Shown here one piece after another: positions 1 through 9,830 of a DNA stretch of 64,000 nt. Each line of letters opens with the position of its first letter. Position 1 is the stretch's first letter. Made by a program: the position numbers and the translations under genes. The DNA lies in the NCBI RefSeq assembly GCF_902830275.1, contig NZ_CADESW010000001.1, positions 620,001 to 684,000 on the forward strand, written 5' to 3'. The notes under the pieces are model-generated. The model was not told the origin of the DNA. It did no database searches and was given only the letters and a program-made list of their open reading frames with translations. The DNA comes from Burkholderia stagnalis. GTDB lineage: Bacteria; Pseudomonadota; Gammaproteobacteria; Burkholderiales; Burkholderiaceae.

Positions 1-76
1 CGCCGTCGGCCGGCTGAGCCGCGAAGGCCGCGCCGCATGCGAGAAAGGCCGAACAGAAGATCGACAGTCGTAGCAT
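1..76 (-). CDS. Secreted protein, N-terminal fragment (runs off the left edge)
   Basis: Only the first 25 or so codons are in the window. They start MLRLSIFC and continue through a hydrophobic stretch to an AFA-A type signal-peptidase I site, so the product is exported. I chose the ATG at 76 because GGGAG lies 8 bases upstream. An in-frame ATG at 91 overlaps the stop of the upstream lipoprotein gene (TGATG) and is the alternative start. The tight spacing makes this the second gene of an operon with the lipoprotein. Function cannot be inferred from what is visible. Confidence 0.6.
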   Translation of the reverse strand, partial: MLRLSIFCSAFLACGAAFAAQPADG

Positions 77-90
77 CGCGAGATCTCCCA

Positions 91-468
91 TCACTGCGTC
101 GGGCCGAGCTGAACGCTGTACGGCTTGCAGCTGCCGGCCGCGACGTTCTCGACGCGCACCGACGCGACGCGCTGCGACGGCATGCCGCGCCGGATCGACT
201 GGTTCAGGTAGCCGAAATCCTGCGGCAGCGCGGCCACGCGAATCGTCATCGGTTGCGATTGTCTGGCCGCCAGCGCGCCGACTTTCGCGAGCACGGCGGT
301 TAGTTGGGGATCGCGCGCACCGAGCGCATCGGCGGGGATGACGAAATCGACGAGCGCCGTCGACGCGGACGATGCGTCGTTGCGCGCATTCACGTCCGGG
401 CGGCCGCTTTGAAGTTGGGCGCAGCCGGTCAGCGCGGCTGCGACAAGAAAGATGACAAACGGCTTCAC
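91..468 (-). CDS. Small lipoprotein of unknown function
   Basis: This is a 125-residue protein with a lipoprotein signal peptide ending in the lipobox LTGC (residues 12-15), so it is expected to be a lipid-anchored envelope protein. I placed the start at the GTG at 468 because GGGAG sits 8 bases upstream and it gives a normal-length signal. An in-frame ATG at 486 would add six polar residues. The mature part has no motif I recognise. The stop overlaps a possible ATG of the next secreted-protein gene, so the two are probably co-transcribed. About 235 bases without a gene separate it from the gst stop at 704. Confidence 0.7.
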   Translation of the reverse strand: MKPFVIFLVAAALTGCAQLQSGRPDVNARNDASSASTALVDFVIPADALGARDPQLTAVLAKVGALAARQSQPMTIRVAALPQDFGYLNQSIRRGMPSQRVASVRVENVAAGSCKPYSVQLGPTQ

Positions 469-703
469 TGTTTCACTCCCGGTCACTGGATCTGCTTTAT
501 CGGCACAGCACTCGCGGGATTTACCCCTTTCGCGTGCGAGGGCCGCTGTGACGGGAGCGTGCGTGGCGTGTTCGATTCCTCCGATTTAAGCGCATCCTGA
601 GCAGACGCCATTCATTCGATATTTGAACGCGACGTTGCACCCATGAAACATGATCGATGCGACATGCATGGCGTGCTTGCATCCGCTGCCTGCATGCGTT
701 CGC

Positions 704-1363
704 TCAGAACTCCATGTCGAGTTCGTCGATATCCTCCTGCTCCGCCTTCGCCGCGTCGATCCACTCCGCGACGAACGGTTGCGCGAGCACGCGCATGCAG
801 TACTCGGCGATATCGGGTTCGAGCTTCACGTCGTAGGTCAGGAAGCGCATGACGACCGGCGCATACATCGCGTCGGCCACGCCGATCTCGCCGAACAGCC
901 AGGGCCCGCCATATTGCGCGAGGCATTCGCGCCAGATCGTCACGATCCGCTCGATGTCGTGCTGCGCGCGCGACCAGATGCGGAAGTTCGGGAAGTGCGC
1001 GCGCAGGTTCATCGGCAGCGCGGAACGCAGCGCGCTGAAGCCCGAATGCATCTCGCCGCAGATCGAGCGGCAATGGGCGCGCGCGTGCCGCGCCTGCGGC
1101 AGCAGCCGCGCGTCGGGCCGGATCTCGTTCAGGTACTCCGCGATCGCCAGCGTGTCCCATACCTTGCTGCCCTCGTGCGTGAGGCACGGCACGAGAATCG
1201 ACGGCGACAGCAGCAGCAGCTCGGCGCGCGACGCGGCGTCGATCGGCACCATCACCGTGTCGAACGGCAGGCCGCTCAGCTTCGCGAGCAGCCAGCCGCG
1301 CATCGACCACGACGAGTAGTTCCGGCTGCTGATCGTCAGCGTGGTTTCGTCTGCGGAATTCAT
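704..1363 (-). CDS. Glutathione S-transferase family protein
   Basis: This is a 219-residue cytosolic GST. The N-terminal thioredoxin-like domain (about residues 7-85) carries SRNYSSWSMR near the start, where the catalytic Ser sits in YfcF/zeta-like GSTs. It is followed by the cis-Pro segment (ILVPCL) and the ES/DT turn that binds the glutathione gamma-glutamyl group (WDTLAIAEYL). The C-terminal half is the all-helical domain. The likely role is conjugation or isomerisation of electrophiles, but the substrate cannot be told. The ATG at 1363 is the only start giving a normal GST N-terminus. The gene is divergent from the PHB depolymerase gene. Confidence 0.88.
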   Translation of the reverse strand: MNSADETTLTISSRNYSSWSMRGWLLAKLSGLPFDTVMVPIDAASRAELLLLSPSILVPCLTHEGSKVWDTLAIAEYLNEIRPDARLLPQARHARAHCRSICGEMHSGFSALRSALPMNLRAHFPNFRIWSRAQHDIERIVTIWRECLAQYGGPWLFGEIGVADAMYAPVVMRFLTYDVKLEPDIAEYCMRVLAQPFVAEWIDAAKAEQEDIDELDMEF

Positions 1364-1424
1364 ATCGCCCCCTGAGGTTGCCTGTCGTGCACGTGCACCG
1401 AAAACGTCCACCGCACCGCACGCG

Positions 1425-1443
1425 CCGCACCATTGCTGTGCGG
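1425..1443. promoter_or_regulatory. Inverted repeat in gst/phaZ divergent intergenic region
   Basis: CCGCAC, a 7-base spacer and GTGCGG form a perfect inverted repeat inside the 274-base divergent gap between the glutathione S-transferase and depolymerase genes. The gap also holds several near copies of CACCGCAC. It could be an operator for either promoter or simply a GC-rich hairpin. No -10 or -35 elements are clear. Confidence 0.25.
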
Positions 1444-1637
1444 TGCATGCGCCGGCCCGGCGCAGCGCCGCCGCGCGTTGCACCGCTGAAACGTATTGCG
1501 TCGCACCGCACGCGGCTGTCCGCGGGCAGGCTGCTGCACACGCCGTCTCGCCCCGTGCAGCGTGCAACGCGCGTGCCAGCCGCCAACTGGCACACGGCTT
1601 GCCTCGCTCAACGCACCGCGAGGCGAGGCGCGAACTC

Positions 1638-2984
1638 ATGAATTTGCTTGCGTACCCGTTTTATCAGTGGATGGCCGAATGCACGCGCCCGGCGCGTGCG
1701 TGGGCTTCGTGCACGCGCCTGTCGATGTCGATGTGGCCGCCCGCGGCGTCCACGCCGCCGGGCCGCATGCTCGATGCGTTGTGCGAACTGCTCGAATGCT
1801 GCGCGTTCTCGCATCGCCGCCCGCCGTTCGGCATCGACGCGGTCGTCGTGGACGGCGATACGGTGCCGGTGGTCGAGCACGCGGCGGCCGGCACGCCGTT
1901 CGGCACGCTGCTGCACTTTCGCAAGACGAAGCCGGTCGCGCGGCAGCCGCGCGTGCTGATCGTCGCGCCGATGTCCGGGCATTTCGCGACGCTGCTGCGC
2001 GGCACGGTGCGCACGATGCTCGCCGAGCACGACGTCTACATCACCGACTGGCACAACCCGCGCGACATTCCGCTGCGGGCCGGGCGCTTCGGTTTCGACG
2101 AATACGTCGAGCACGTGATCGACTTCATCCGCCATATCGGCCCCGATGCGCATGTGCTGGCGATCTGCCAGCCGACCGTCGCCGCGCTCGCGGCGGTCGC
2201 GCTGATGGCCGCCGGCGGCGATCCGGCCCAGCCCGCGAGCCTGACGTTGATGGCGGGCCCGATCGATTGCCGCGTCAATCCGACCAAGGTCAACATGCTC
2301 GCGACGAGCCACTCGATCGACTGGTTCGCGCGGCATTTGATCAGCGTCGTGCCGCCGGGTTTTCCGGGCGCGCAGCGGCGCGTGTATCCGGGCTTCGTGC
2401 AGGTGGGCGCGTTCATGTCGATGAATCCGGAGCGGCATGCGTCGTCGTTTTCCGACCTGTATTACGAGCGCGCGAAGGGCGACCCCGCGAAAGCCGATGC
2501 GCTGCGGCACTTCTACGACGAATACTTCGCGACGGCCGATCTCACCGCGGAGTTCTATCTGGAAACCGTCGAGAAGGTGTTCCAGCAGTACGCGCTCGCG
2601 CGCGGCGAACTGACGGTGAGCGGGCGGCTCGTCGAGCCGGCCGCGATTCATCGCACGGCGCTGCTGACGGTCGAGGGGGAGAAGGACGATATCTGCGCGG
2701 TCGGCCAGACCGTTGCCGCGCAGGAGCTGTGTTCGGGGCTGCCGTCGTATCTGAAGACGCATCATGTGCAGACGGGCGTCGGGCACTATGGGGTGTTCAA
2801 CGGCAATCGCTGGGAAACGCAGATCTATCCGCTCGTACGCGCGACGATCCACGACAACGAGCCATACGATCGTACGGTGGATGCGAAAGGCAATGCCGTG
2901 GGCACGCAGTTTGTGACGCTGCGAGCGCTGCTCGATGCGCGAGCGGCGGGCGGAACGGAGACGACGGGGGCGATGTCGACTTGA
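1638..2984 (+). CDS. phaZ: Intracellular polyhydroxybutyrate depolymerase
   Basis: This is a 448-residue alpha/beta-hydrolase of the intracellular PHB depolymerase type. The sequence runs through the core (VLIVAPMSGHFATLLRGTV, about 106-124; TDWHNPRDIPL, about 136-146) to the nucleophile segment LAICQPT. There Cys178 replaces the usual Ser, as in the Cupriavidus PhaZ1 family. The acid (VEGEKDDI) and His (VGHYGVF) segments follow. There is no signal peptide, which fits mobilisation of stored PHB granules in the cytoplasm. The start is the ATG at 1638 after a GAGGCGAGG-like ribosome site. Upstream in-frame codons give an Ala/Arg/His-rich non-protein-like extension. It stands alone on the + strand. 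Confidence 0.9.
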   Translation: MNLLAYPFYQWMAECTRPARAWASCTRLSMSMWPPAASTPPGRMLDALCELLECCAFSHRRPPFGIDAVVVDGDTVPVVEHAAAGTPFGTLLHFRKTKPVARQPRVLIVAPMSGHFATLLRGTVRTMLAEHDVYITDWHNPRDIPLRAGRFGFDEYVEHVIDFIRHIGPDAHVLAICQPTVAALAAVALMAAGGDPAQPASLTLMAGPIDCRVNPTKVNMLATSHSIDWFARHLISVVPPGFPGAQRRVYPGFVQVGAFMSMNPERHASSFSDLYYERAKGDPAKADALRHFYDEYFATADLTAEFYLETVEKVFQQYALARGELTVSGRLVEPAAIHRTALLTVEGEKDDICAVGQTVAAQELCSGLPSYLKTHHVQTGVGHYGVFNGNRWETQIYPLVRATIHDNEPYDRTVDAKGNAVGTQFVTLRALLDARAAGGTETTGAMST

Positions 2985-3187
2985 TGGCGCGCAGCGCGCC
3001 GGCCGACGAGACCGATCAAGTCCGGCATATTGTCGATCACGTATCGAACGCCCCCGGTCGGCGACCGATATAGGCCGATTGGAGAAGTGCCGCTTCGATG
3101 CCAGACCGCGCATCATGCGATGGGTGCCAATCCACCGTTTGATGTCCATCCGTGGAAAACAAACGGCTGGATGGCCCGGAAAAGCAA

Positions 3188-3210
3188 AAGGCCGCACGAG
3201 GCGGCCTTTC
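3188..3210. terminator. Bidirectional Rho-independent terminator
   Basis: A perfect 9-bp stem (AAAGGCCGC / GCGGCCTTT) has a 5-base loop. It is followed on the + strand by TTTCATTTCTTT and on the minus strand by a T-rich run (TTTTGCTTTT). It lies between the convergent phaZ gene and cus operon and can end both transcripts. Confidence 0.85.
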
Positions 3211-3324
3211 ATTTCTTTGGCGTCCGGGCACTTGAGGTCTGTCGCATGAGCGAGAGCGCAACAAGTGTTTGATCCCAGCGCGAACTCGGCGAGTATAGGG
3301 TGAGGGACGGTTTGAAACAAGCAT

Positions 3325-3347
3325 GCAGGCGCACCCCGCGCGCCTGC
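3325..3347 (-). terminator. GC hairpin just after cusF
   Basis: GCAGGCG and CGCCTGC form a perfect 7-bp inverted repeat about 11 bases past the cusF stop on the minus strand. It is followed by a weak T-containing tail (ATGCTTGTTTC). It is probably the first terminator or RNA 3'-end stabiliser of the cus operon, backed up by the stronger terminator at 3188-3210. Confidence 0.5.
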
Positions 3348-3357
3348 CATCACCGCC

Positions 3358-3711
3358 TCACCCCGCGCGCTTCTCCAGCCTCACGATCGTCATCGTGCCG
3401 CCCACTTCCTCGACGCGCACCCTGACCTTGTCGCCTTCCTTCACCTGCCGGACCATCGCCGCGTCCTTCGCCTTGAACGCCATCGTCATCGCGGGCATGC
3501 CGACGTTGTCGAGCGCGCCGTGTTTCAGCGTGATCATGCCGGTCGCGGGATCGACCTTGCGCACTTCGGCGTCGGTCAGCGCATGCGCCGGCGCCGCTTT
3601 CATCGCGGACGGCTTCGACGACATGTCCATGTCGGCCATGTCATTGCCGGCGAATGCCGGCGCTGCCAGCACGCAAGCCAACGCGACGGATACCACGATC
3701 AGTTTCTTCAT
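3358..3711 (-). CDS. cusF: Periplasmic copper chaperone, CusF-like
   Basis: This is a 117-residue protein with a clear Sec signal (cleavage near AFA-G, residues 19-22), a Met/Asp-rich linker and a CusF-type OB-fold. The metal site is His64-x7-Met72-x2-Met75-x-Met77. The spacing is that of E. coli CusF (His36, Trp44, Met47, Met49), but Met72 replaces the Trp that caps Cu(I). It should carry Cu(I)/Ag(I) in the periplasm to the efflux pump. The ATG overlaps the cusA stop (ATGA), so translation is coupled. It is the last gene of the operon, whereas in E. coli cusF lies between cusC and cusB. Confidence 0.88.
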   Translation of the reverse strand: MKKLIVVSVALACVLAAPAFAGNDMADMDMSSKPSAMKAAPAHALTDAEVRKVDPATGMITLKHGALDNVGMPAMTMAFKAKDAAMVRQVKEGDKVRVRVEEVGGTMTIVRLEKRAG

Positions 3712-6700
3712 TGAGTTTCTCCAGTAGGTTGAACCGGCACCTGCGTGCCGGCGGGAACTGCATCGGTAAAACGGACGGCGTCGGCATGCACCGCACGACG
3801 TCGCTGCAACAGGAACCACGCGGCAGGGATCACGAACATCGACAGCAGCGGCGCCGTCACCATCCCGCCGACCATCGGCGCCGCGATGCGCTGCATCACC
3901 TCCGAGCCGGCGCCGTGCCCGACCATGATCGGCACGAGGCCGGCCAGCACGACGGCAACCGTCATCGCCTTCGGCCGCACGCGCAGCACCGCGCCTTCGC
4001 GGATCGCGTCGAGCAGCAGCGCCTCGGTGAGCGGTTCGCCGCTCGCGAGCCGCCGATCGAGCGCGCCCTTCAGGTACAGCAGCATCACGACGCCGAATTC
4101 GGCCGCCACGCCGGCAAGCGCGATGAAGCCGACCGACGTCGCGACGGACACCGCATGGCCCAGCAGCCAGATCAGCCAGAAACCGCCGACCAGTGCGAAC
4201 GGCACCGTCGACATCAGCAGCAGCGCGTCCGCGGCCGAGCCGAAGGTCAGGAACAGCAGCACGAAGATCACGGCGAGCGTCGCGGGAATCACCGTTCGCA
4301 GCTTGGCCTCCGCCCGCTCCAGGTACTCGAACTGCCCCGACCACGCGATCGCATAACCGGGCGGCAGGCGGACCTCCCGCGCCACGGCCCGCTGCATCGC
4401 GTCGACCGCCGAGCGCAGGTCGGTGTTGCGGATATCGACGTACACGTAACCGGACAGCCGGGCGTTCTCGCTGCGAATCATCGGCGGGCCGTCGGCGATC
4501 GTCACGTTCGCGACGTCGCCGAGCCGGAGCTGCGCGCCGCGCTCGGTGACGATCGGCAGCGCACGCAGCTTCTCGAGCGAGTCGCGTATCTCGCGCGGAT
4601 AGCGCAGGTTGATCGGAAAGCGTTCGCGGCCGGCGATCACCTCGCCGACGTTCTCGCCGCCGATCGCCGACGACACCACCGACTGGATGTCCGCAACCGC
4701 GAGCCCGTATCGCGCCGCGGCGAGCCGGTCGATGTCGACGTCGATGTAGCGGCCGCCGTTCAGCCGCTCCGCGAGCGCCGAGGTCACGCCCGGCACGCGC
4801 TTCACGGCCGCCTCGACCTGCGTCGCGATGCGGTCGATCTGCGTCAGGTCCGGCCCGGAAATCTTGACCCCGACCGGCGTCTTGATCCCCGTCGACAGCA
4901 TGTCGAGCCGGTTGCGGATCGGCGGCACCCACACGCTCGAGAGCCCCGGCACCTTCACCGTGCGATCGAGTTCGTCGATCAGCCTCTCGGGCGTCATGCC
5001 CGGCCGCCATCGATCGCGCGGCTTGAAGCGAATGGTCGTCTCGAACATCTCGAGCGGCGCGGGATCGGTCGCCGTATCGGCCCGCCCCGACTTGCCGAAC
5101 ACGGTCGCGACTTCGGGCACCGTCTGGATGAGGCGATCGGTCTGCTGCAGCAGCTCGCTCGCCTTCGCCGCCGAGATGCCGGGCAGCGCGGTCGGCATGT
5201 ACAGCAGGTCGCCTTCGTCGAGCGGCGGCATGAATTCACCGCCGAGACGCGCAATCGGCACCGCAGTCAGCACCAGTGCGACGACGGCGACGCCGATGGC
5301 GAACCACGGCCGGCGCAACGTCGCGTCGAGCAACGGACGATACAGCCGGATCAGCACGCGGTTGATCGGATTGGCGTGCTCGTGTGGAATCCGGCCGCGG
5401 ATCAGGTAGCCCATCAGCACCGGCACCAGCGTGACCGACAACCCGGCCGCCGCCGCGATCGTGTAGGTCTTCGTGAACGCGAGCGGCGAGAACAGCTTGC
5501 CTTCCTGCCCTTCCAGCGAGAACACCGGAATGAACGACAGCGTGATGATCAGCAGCGAGAAGAACAACGCCGGCCCCACCTCGGCGGCCGACGTCGCGAT
5601 CAGTTCCCAGCGCTGCGGGGCGGTCATCCGTGTGTCGGGAAACCGATGCGCGAACGCTTCCAGGTGCTTGTGCGCGTTCTCGATCATCACGATCGCCGCA
5701 TCGATCATCGCGCCGATCGCGATCGCGATGCCACCGAGCGACATCAGGTTCGCGTTCACGCCCTGATAGCGCATCACGATGAACGCGGCGAGCACGCCGA
5801 GCGGCAACGACAGGATCGCGACGAACGCGCTGCGCAGGTGAAACAGGAACACCGCGCAGACGAGCCCGACGATGACGAACTCCTCGACGAGCTTGTCCTT
5901 CAGGTTGCCCACCGCGCGCTCGATCAGCTGCGAGCGATCGTAGGTCGTGACGACCTCGACGCCGGGCGGCAGCGACCGTTCGAGATCGGCCAGCTTCGCC
6001 TTCACCGCGTCGATGGTGGTCAGCGCGTTCTTGCCCGAGCGCATCACGATCACGCCGCCCGCGACTTCGCCCTGGCCGTTCAGCTCCGCGATGCCGCGCC
6101 GCATCTCCGGCCCGATCTGCACCCGCGCGACATCGCCGAGCAGCACCGGCGTGCCGGCGTCGTTCGTGCGCAGCACGACGTGGCGGAAATCGTCGAGCGA
6201 GCGCAGATAGCCGGACGAACGCACCATGTACTCCGACTCGGCGAGCTCGACGACCGAGCCGCCGGACGCCTGGTTCGCCTTGCCGAGCGCATCGGCCACC
6301 GCGGCCTGTGTGATGCCGTATGCGCGCAGCCGGTCCGGGTCGAGCACGACCTGGTACTGGCGCACCATGCCGCCGAGGCTCGCGACCTCGGCGACGTCGG
6401 GCACCGCCTTCAGCTCGAACTTCAGGAACCCGTCGTTCAGCGCGCGCAGCTGGCCGAGATCGTGTTGGCCCGTGCGGTCGACGAGCGCGTACTCGTAGAC
6501 CCAGCCAACCCCGGTCGCATCGGGCCCGAGCGACACCGTCGCGCCCTGCGGCAGCCGGCTCTGCACCTGGTTCAGATATTCGAGCACGCGCGAGCGCGCC
6601 CAGTACGGGTCGGTGCGGTCGTCGAACAGCACGTAGACGAACGCATCGCCGAACGACGAATACGCGCGGACGGTCTTTGCGCCGGGCACGCCGAGCAAAG

Positions 6701-6914
6701 TCGTCGTCAGCGGGTAGGTCACCTGATCCTCGATCACCTGCGGCGCCTTGCCCGGATACGACGCCTTGATGATCACCTGGGTATCCGACAGGTCCGGCAA
6801 CGCATCGAGCGGCGTTTGCTTCAGCGAATGGATGCCCCATGCCGTCACCAGCAGCGTCGCGAGCAGCACGAGGAAGCGGTTGCGAATCGACCAGCGAATG
6901 ACGCGCGCGATCAT
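3708..6914 (-). CDS. cusA: Copper/silver RND efflux pump, inner-membrane subunit
   Basis: This is a 1068-residue heavy-metal RND (HME) transporter of full family length. The N-terminus ([18 protein letters not shown]) is the first transmembrane helix. The sequence contains the family landmarks [14 protein letters not shown], periplasmic porter domains, and the transmembrane-4 proton-relay region [20 protein letters not shown] second half of the same design follows. It uses the proton gradient to export Cu(I)/Ag(I) through CusB and the outer-membrane channel. The start at 6914 overlaps the cusB stop (ATGA) and its own stop overlaps cusF, so the three are translationally coupled. I call it Cus rather than Czc from the CusF partners. 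Metal specificity is inferred. Confidence 0.92.
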   Translation of the reverse strand: MIARVIRWSIRNRFLVLLATLLVTAWGIHSLKQTPLDALPDLSDTQVIIKASYPGKAPQVIEDQVTYPLTTTLLGVPGAKTVRAYSSFGDAFVYVLFDDRTDPYWARSRVLEYLNQVQSRLPQGATVSLGPDATGVGWVYEYALVDRTGQHDLGQLRALNDGFLKFELKAVPDVAEVASLGGMVRQYQVVLDPDRLRAYGITQAAVADALGKANQASGGSVVELAESEYMVRSSGYLRSLDDFRHVVLRTNDAGTPVLLGDVARVQIGPEMRRGIAELNGQGEVAGGVIVMRSGKNALTTIDAVKAKLADLERSLPPGVEVVTTYDRSQLIERAVGNLKDKLVEEFVIVGLVCAVFLFHLRSAFVAILSLPLGVLAAFIVMRYQGVNANLMSLGGIAIAIGAMIDAAIVMIENAHKHLEAFAHRFPDTRMTAPQRWELIATSAAEVGPALFFSLLIITLSFIPVFSLEGQEGKLFSPLAFTKTYTIAAAAGLSVTLVPVLMGYLIRGRIPHEHANPINRVLIRLYRPLLDATLRRPWFAIGVAVVALVLTAVPIARLGGEFMPPLDEGDLLYMPTALPGISAAKASELLQQTDRLIQTVPEVATVFGKSGRADTATDPAPLEMFETTIRFKPRDRWRPGMTPERLIDELDRTVKVPGLSSVWVPPIRNRLDMLSTGIKTPVGVKISGPDLTQIDRIATQVEAAVKRVPGVTSALAERLNGGRYIDVDIDRLAAARYGLAVADIQSVVSSAIGGENVGEVIAGRERFPINLRYPREIRDSLEKLRALPIVTERGAQLRLGDVANVTIADGPPMIRSENARLSGYVYVDIRNTDLRSAVDAMQRAVAREVRLPPGYAIAWSGQFEYLERAEAKLRTVIPATLAVIFVLLFLTFGSAADALLLMSTVPFALVGGFWLIWLLGHAVSVATSVGFIALAGVAAEFGVVMLLYLKGALDRRLASGEPLTEALLLDAIREGAVLRVRPKAMTVAVVLAGLVPIMVGHGAGSEVMQRIAAPMVGGMVTAPLLSMFVIPAAWFLLQRRRAVHADAVRFTDAVPAGTQVPVQPTGETQ

Positions 6915-8434
6915 TGGGCGCCTCCGCTCGGTTCGACCTTCGTCAGCTGGTAGCCGTCGTCCGTTTGCTTGAAGACGAAGTGAACCGTCTGTCCTGACTT
7001 CGCGTCCGGGAAAGCGTTGGGTGCCGGCTTGTTGAACGTCATCGTCATCGCGCCCCAACCGAGTGCCGGAACCGGTTGATGCGAGAACGTGATGTCCGCG
7101 GCGGTCACTTTCTCGACCTTGCCGGTGGTTTCGTAGGTCTGCGAAGCGGATGCGGATGCCGTCTCGGTTGCGCTCGCCCTCATGCCGCCTGCCAGCCTCG
7201 GCAGCACCGACTTCAGGCTCGCTTCGGAATCGATCAGGAACTGGCCCGACGCGACGACGGTGTCACCGTCGTTCAGCCCGCTCAGCACTTCGGTTTCGCT
7301 GCCGACGTCGTTGCCGACCGTCACCGATGCCGGCTGCAGGCGGCCGTCGCCGTTCTTCACGATGACGACCGAGCGCCTGCCGGTCGTGATGACCGCCTCG
7401 GACGGCACGAGCAGCCGCGACACGGCGTGTTGCCCATCGACACGCACGCGCATCAGCATGCCGGGCGTCAGCTTGAGCGCGGCGTTGTCGATCTCCAGAC
7501 GCGCCTGAAGCGTGCGGCTCGTGGTGCTGATACCCGGCAGCATCTCGCGGATTCGCCCGATGAAATGCTGCGTCGGGTCGCCCGAGAACGTCGCGTCGAC
7601 CGTCATGCCGGGTTTCGCGTTCAGCGCGAGCGCTTCCGGAATCTCGACGATGAGCCAGAGCGTCGACAGGCCCGAGATTTTCGCGAGCGTCTGCCCGGGC
7701 GCGACCATCGCGCCATTCCGGACGTTCAGTTCGCTGACGACGCCCGCTTCCGGCGCCGTCAGCACGATGTGCGTTTGCGCGTTGCCGGTGCGGTCCAGCG
7801 CAGCGATCATGCCGTCGGGGATCGACAGTGCGCGCATCCGCGCGCGCGATGCGTCGAGCAGGCCACTGTCCATGCCGCCACGCTTGAGCGCGAGGTACTC
7901 CTCCTGCGGCGCGAGCCATTCCGGAACGAACAGCGACGCGATCGGCGCGCCCTTCGCGACGCGTTGCATCGGTGCGCTTGCATACAGCCGGTCGATATAG
8001 CCGGTCACGCGCGACTGTACGACGTCGGCACGCGACTCGTCGAACTGCGTGGTGCCGACGGCATCGAATCCGCTCGCCGTGTCCCGCCGGCGCACGGTCG
8101 CATAGCGAATGCCGAGGTTCTGCTGAAGACCCGGGTCGATCTTGATGCCGGAGGCGCCGCCGCCGTCATCCGCATAGACGGGCTCCAGTTGCATGTTCAT
8201 GAAAGGCGACTTGCCCGGCTTGTCGAAATGCTGGTTCGGCACCATCGGGTCGTGCCAGTACAGCACCTTGCGCCCCGTCTTCGGATCGACGTTGTCGCCG
8301 GGCATGGCGGTGGCGTTCGGTGTCGTCGTCGCATTCGAAGACGCGTGGCGAATGCCCACGGCATAGCCCGCGCCGAGCAGCGCCGCGCCGGCGAATACCG
8401 TCAGGACGACGCGCGCCAGTGGTTGCTTGATCAT
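6911..8434 (-). CDS. cusB: RND periplasmic adaptor with fused C-terminal CusF domain
   Basis: This is a 507-residue membrane-fusion protein. It has an N-terminal membrane anchor (about 8-27) and a heavy-metal-binding region ([10 protein letters not shown] ... [11 protein letters not shown], about 60-95). The barrel-sandwich/alpha-hairpin/beta-barrel core follows ([20 protein letters not shown] and similar). From about residue 435 there is an extra CusF-like domain with His452, Trp460, Met463 and Met465, matching the spacing of the E. coli CusF copper site. It bridges CusA to the outer-membrane channel, and the fused domain probably loads metal locally. The start at 8434 follows AAGGAG. Its stop overlaps the cusA start. 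Confidence 0.92.
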   Translation of the reverse strand: MIKQPLARVVLTVFAGAALLGAGYAVGIRHASSNATTTPNATAMPGDNVDPKTGRKVLYWHDPMVPNQHFDKPGKSPFMNMQLEPVYADDGGGASGIKIDPGLQQNLGIRYATVRRRDTASGFDAVGTTQFDESRADVVQSRVTGYIDRLYASAPMQRVAKGAPIASLFVPEWLAPQEEYLALKRGGMDSGLLDASRARMRALSIPDGMIAALDRTGNAQTHIVLTAPEAGVVSELNVRNGAMVAPGQTLAKISGLSTLWLIVEIPEALALNAKPGMTVDATFSGDPTQHFIGRIREMLPGISTTSRTLQARLEIDNAALKLTPGMLMRVRVDGQHAVSRLLVPSEAVITTGRRSVVIVKNGDGRLQPASVTVGNDVGSETEVLSGLNDGDTVVASGQFLIDSEASLKSVLPRLAGGMRASATETASASASQTYETTGKVEKVTAADITFSHQPVPALGWGAMTMTFNKPAPNAFPDAKSGQTVHFVFKQTDDGYQLTKVEPSGGAQ

Positions 8435-8445
8435 CGTGTTCTCCT

Positions 8446-9738
8446 TCACTGGACGGCGGCCATCGTCGACGGCACGACCTGGTATTCGAGCTGGGCCCAT
8501 GTCTGCGACACGTCGCGCCGGAGGTCGAGCACCTGCTGCTGCGCCTCCAGTTGCGCGCGCCGCGCGGCGAAGGTATCTGCGAGCGAGCCGGTGCCGGCCC
8601 GGTAGGCGGCGTTCGCGAGCTGCACGCGCTGCTCGGCGGCCGGCAGCAGCGTCGTGCTCAGCTGCGCGATGCGCTCGCGGCCGCTCGCGAGCGTCGCGGC
8701 CTGCGTGCGGATGTCGGCCTGAACCTGCCGCAGCGTGTCCTCGTACAGCAGGCGCGCGCGGGTCGCGAGTTCGGTTTTCTCGGCGACGTCGCGGTTCTGG
8801 CGGTTCTTGCGATCGAGCGGCAACGGGATCGTGACGCCCACCGACACCATGTTCGAATACGCGCCGCCCCGCTGCTGGTACGCGATCTCCCACGTCCAGT
8901 TCGGGCGGCGCTCGCTGTCGGCCACCGCGGCATCGGCTTCGGCCACCGCGATATCGTCCGCGGCGGCCGCGAGCGTCGGCTGCGCCGCCCGCAGTTCGTC
9001 CGGCGGCAGCGACGGCACATAGGATTCGGGCGCGGGCGGTTCGCCGGCCACGTCGGCGACGGGCACGGCCGTCCATCGCGAAAGGCCGATCAGCGCGGTC
9101 CGGTAGGTCTGCTGCGCTTTCAGCAGCTGGTCCTGCGCCTGCGCGAGCATGGCCCGCGCCTGCACCACGTCGGCGGCGCCGGCCCGCGCGCCGCGATACG
9201 ACGCCTGCGTGGCGGCGAACTCGTGCGTCATGTGATCGAGCAGCGCCTGCTGCAATGCGAGCGCCTTCTTCGCATAGACGGCGTTCAGCCACGCCGATGC
9301 GGTTTGCTGGCGCACGGTCGCGAGCTGCACCAGATAGCCGGCGCGCTCGCGGCCGACCCGTTCGCCGGCGAGCGCTGAACGCAATCGCCGCTTGTCGCCC
9401 GACACCCATTCCTGCTCGATGCCGATACGGCGCATCGTCATGAAATCCTGGCCGACGGTGAAGCGCTGCGGGCCGTTGACCGGCAGGTTGTCGATGCCCG
9501 CCTTGAGCATTGGGTCGGGCAAGCGGCCGGCCTTGACGGCCGCTTCGGAGCTGGCGCGCACGGAAGCCTGGGCGGCCTCCATCGACGCGGAACGGTCGGT
9601 CGCGGACTGCAATGCCGCGTCGAGCGTGAAAGGCGCGGGCTCGGCATGTGCGACGCCCGCGACAAGGAGCGCCGCGCACAGCGTGCGCGCGCGCCAACGG
9701 GCACGCCGGCGCAGCGGCGTGCCAGACATGATTGGCAT
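8446..9738 (-). CDS. cusC: Outer-membrane efflux channel (TolC/CusC family)
   Basis: This is a 430-residue TolC-like protein with a signal peptide ending near VAHA-EPAP. Two related halves are rich in long amphipathic helices (Ala/Gln/Leu/Glu patterns such as VRQQTASAWLNAVYAKKALALQQ). It forms the outer-membrane and periplasmic exit duct of the copper pump. There is no lipobox Cys, unlike E. coli CusC. An in-frame ATG three codons into the annotated start (MSGTPLRRR) is equally plausible. It is the first gene of the operon and lies 11 bases from cusB. Confidence 0.88.
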   Translation of the reverse strand: MPIMSGTPLRRRARWRARTLCAALLVAGVAHAEPAPFTLDAALQSATDRSASMEAAQASVRASSEAAVKAGRLPDPMLKAGIDNLPVNGPQRFTVGQDFMTMRRIGIEQEWVSGDKRRLRSALAGERVGRERAGYLVQLATVRQQTASAWLNAVYAKKALALQQALLDHMTHEFAATQASYRGARAGAADVVQARAMLAQAQDQLLKAQQTYRTALIGLSRWTAVPVADVAGEPPAPESYVPSLPPDELRAAQPTLAAAADDIAVAEADAAVADSERRPNWTWEIAYQQRGGAYSNMVSVGVTIPLPLDRKNRQNRDVAEKTELATRARLLYEDTLRQVQADIRTQAATLASGRERIAQLSTTLLPAAEQRVQLANAAYRAGTGSLADTFAARRAQLEAQQQVLDLRRDVSQTWAQLEYQVVPSTMAAVQ

Positions 9739-9757
9739 GATCTAACCCCAACGGCGA

Positions 9758-9814
9758 AATCCCAAAGGGATTCCACGTCCTGGCATAGGACGAACCTCAC
9801 CGCGAGCGCGGTGA
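9758..9814. promoter_or_regulatory. Three stacked dyads upstream of the cus operon
   Basis: Three inverted repeats are packed in front of cusC. AATCCC-AAA-GGGATT lies at 9758-9772, CGTCC-N7-GGACG at 9776-9792, and TCACCGC-GAGC-GCGGTGA at 9797-9814. This is the only gap (92 bases) that can hold the cusCBAF promoter, so one or more may bind a metal-responsive regulator. No regulator gene for copper is in the window. The 9797-9814 dyad might instead terminate the upstream small gene. Confidence 0.4.
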
Positions 9815-9830
9815 ACCTGTCAGATTGGGA

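Larger units (their letters stand above)
2985..3357. other. Intergenic region between convergent phaZ and cus operon
   Basis: No coding region is supported here. The stretch contains the bidirectional terminator at 3188-3210 and a second GC-rich hairpin at 3325-3347. The remainder (2985-3187) shows no motif I recognise. Confidence 0.6.

Noticed and set aside
1341..1637. N-terminal extension of the PHB depolymerase to 1341
   Set aside because: The added 99 residues are Ala/Arg/His-rich, overlap the divergent promoter and the gst gene start, and are unlike the family N-terminus.
3654..6953. A 1099-codon open frame on the + strand opposite cusA
   Set aside because: Translation is Arg/His/Asp-rich with no family features, while the minus strand encodes a full-length RND pump with coupled neighbours.
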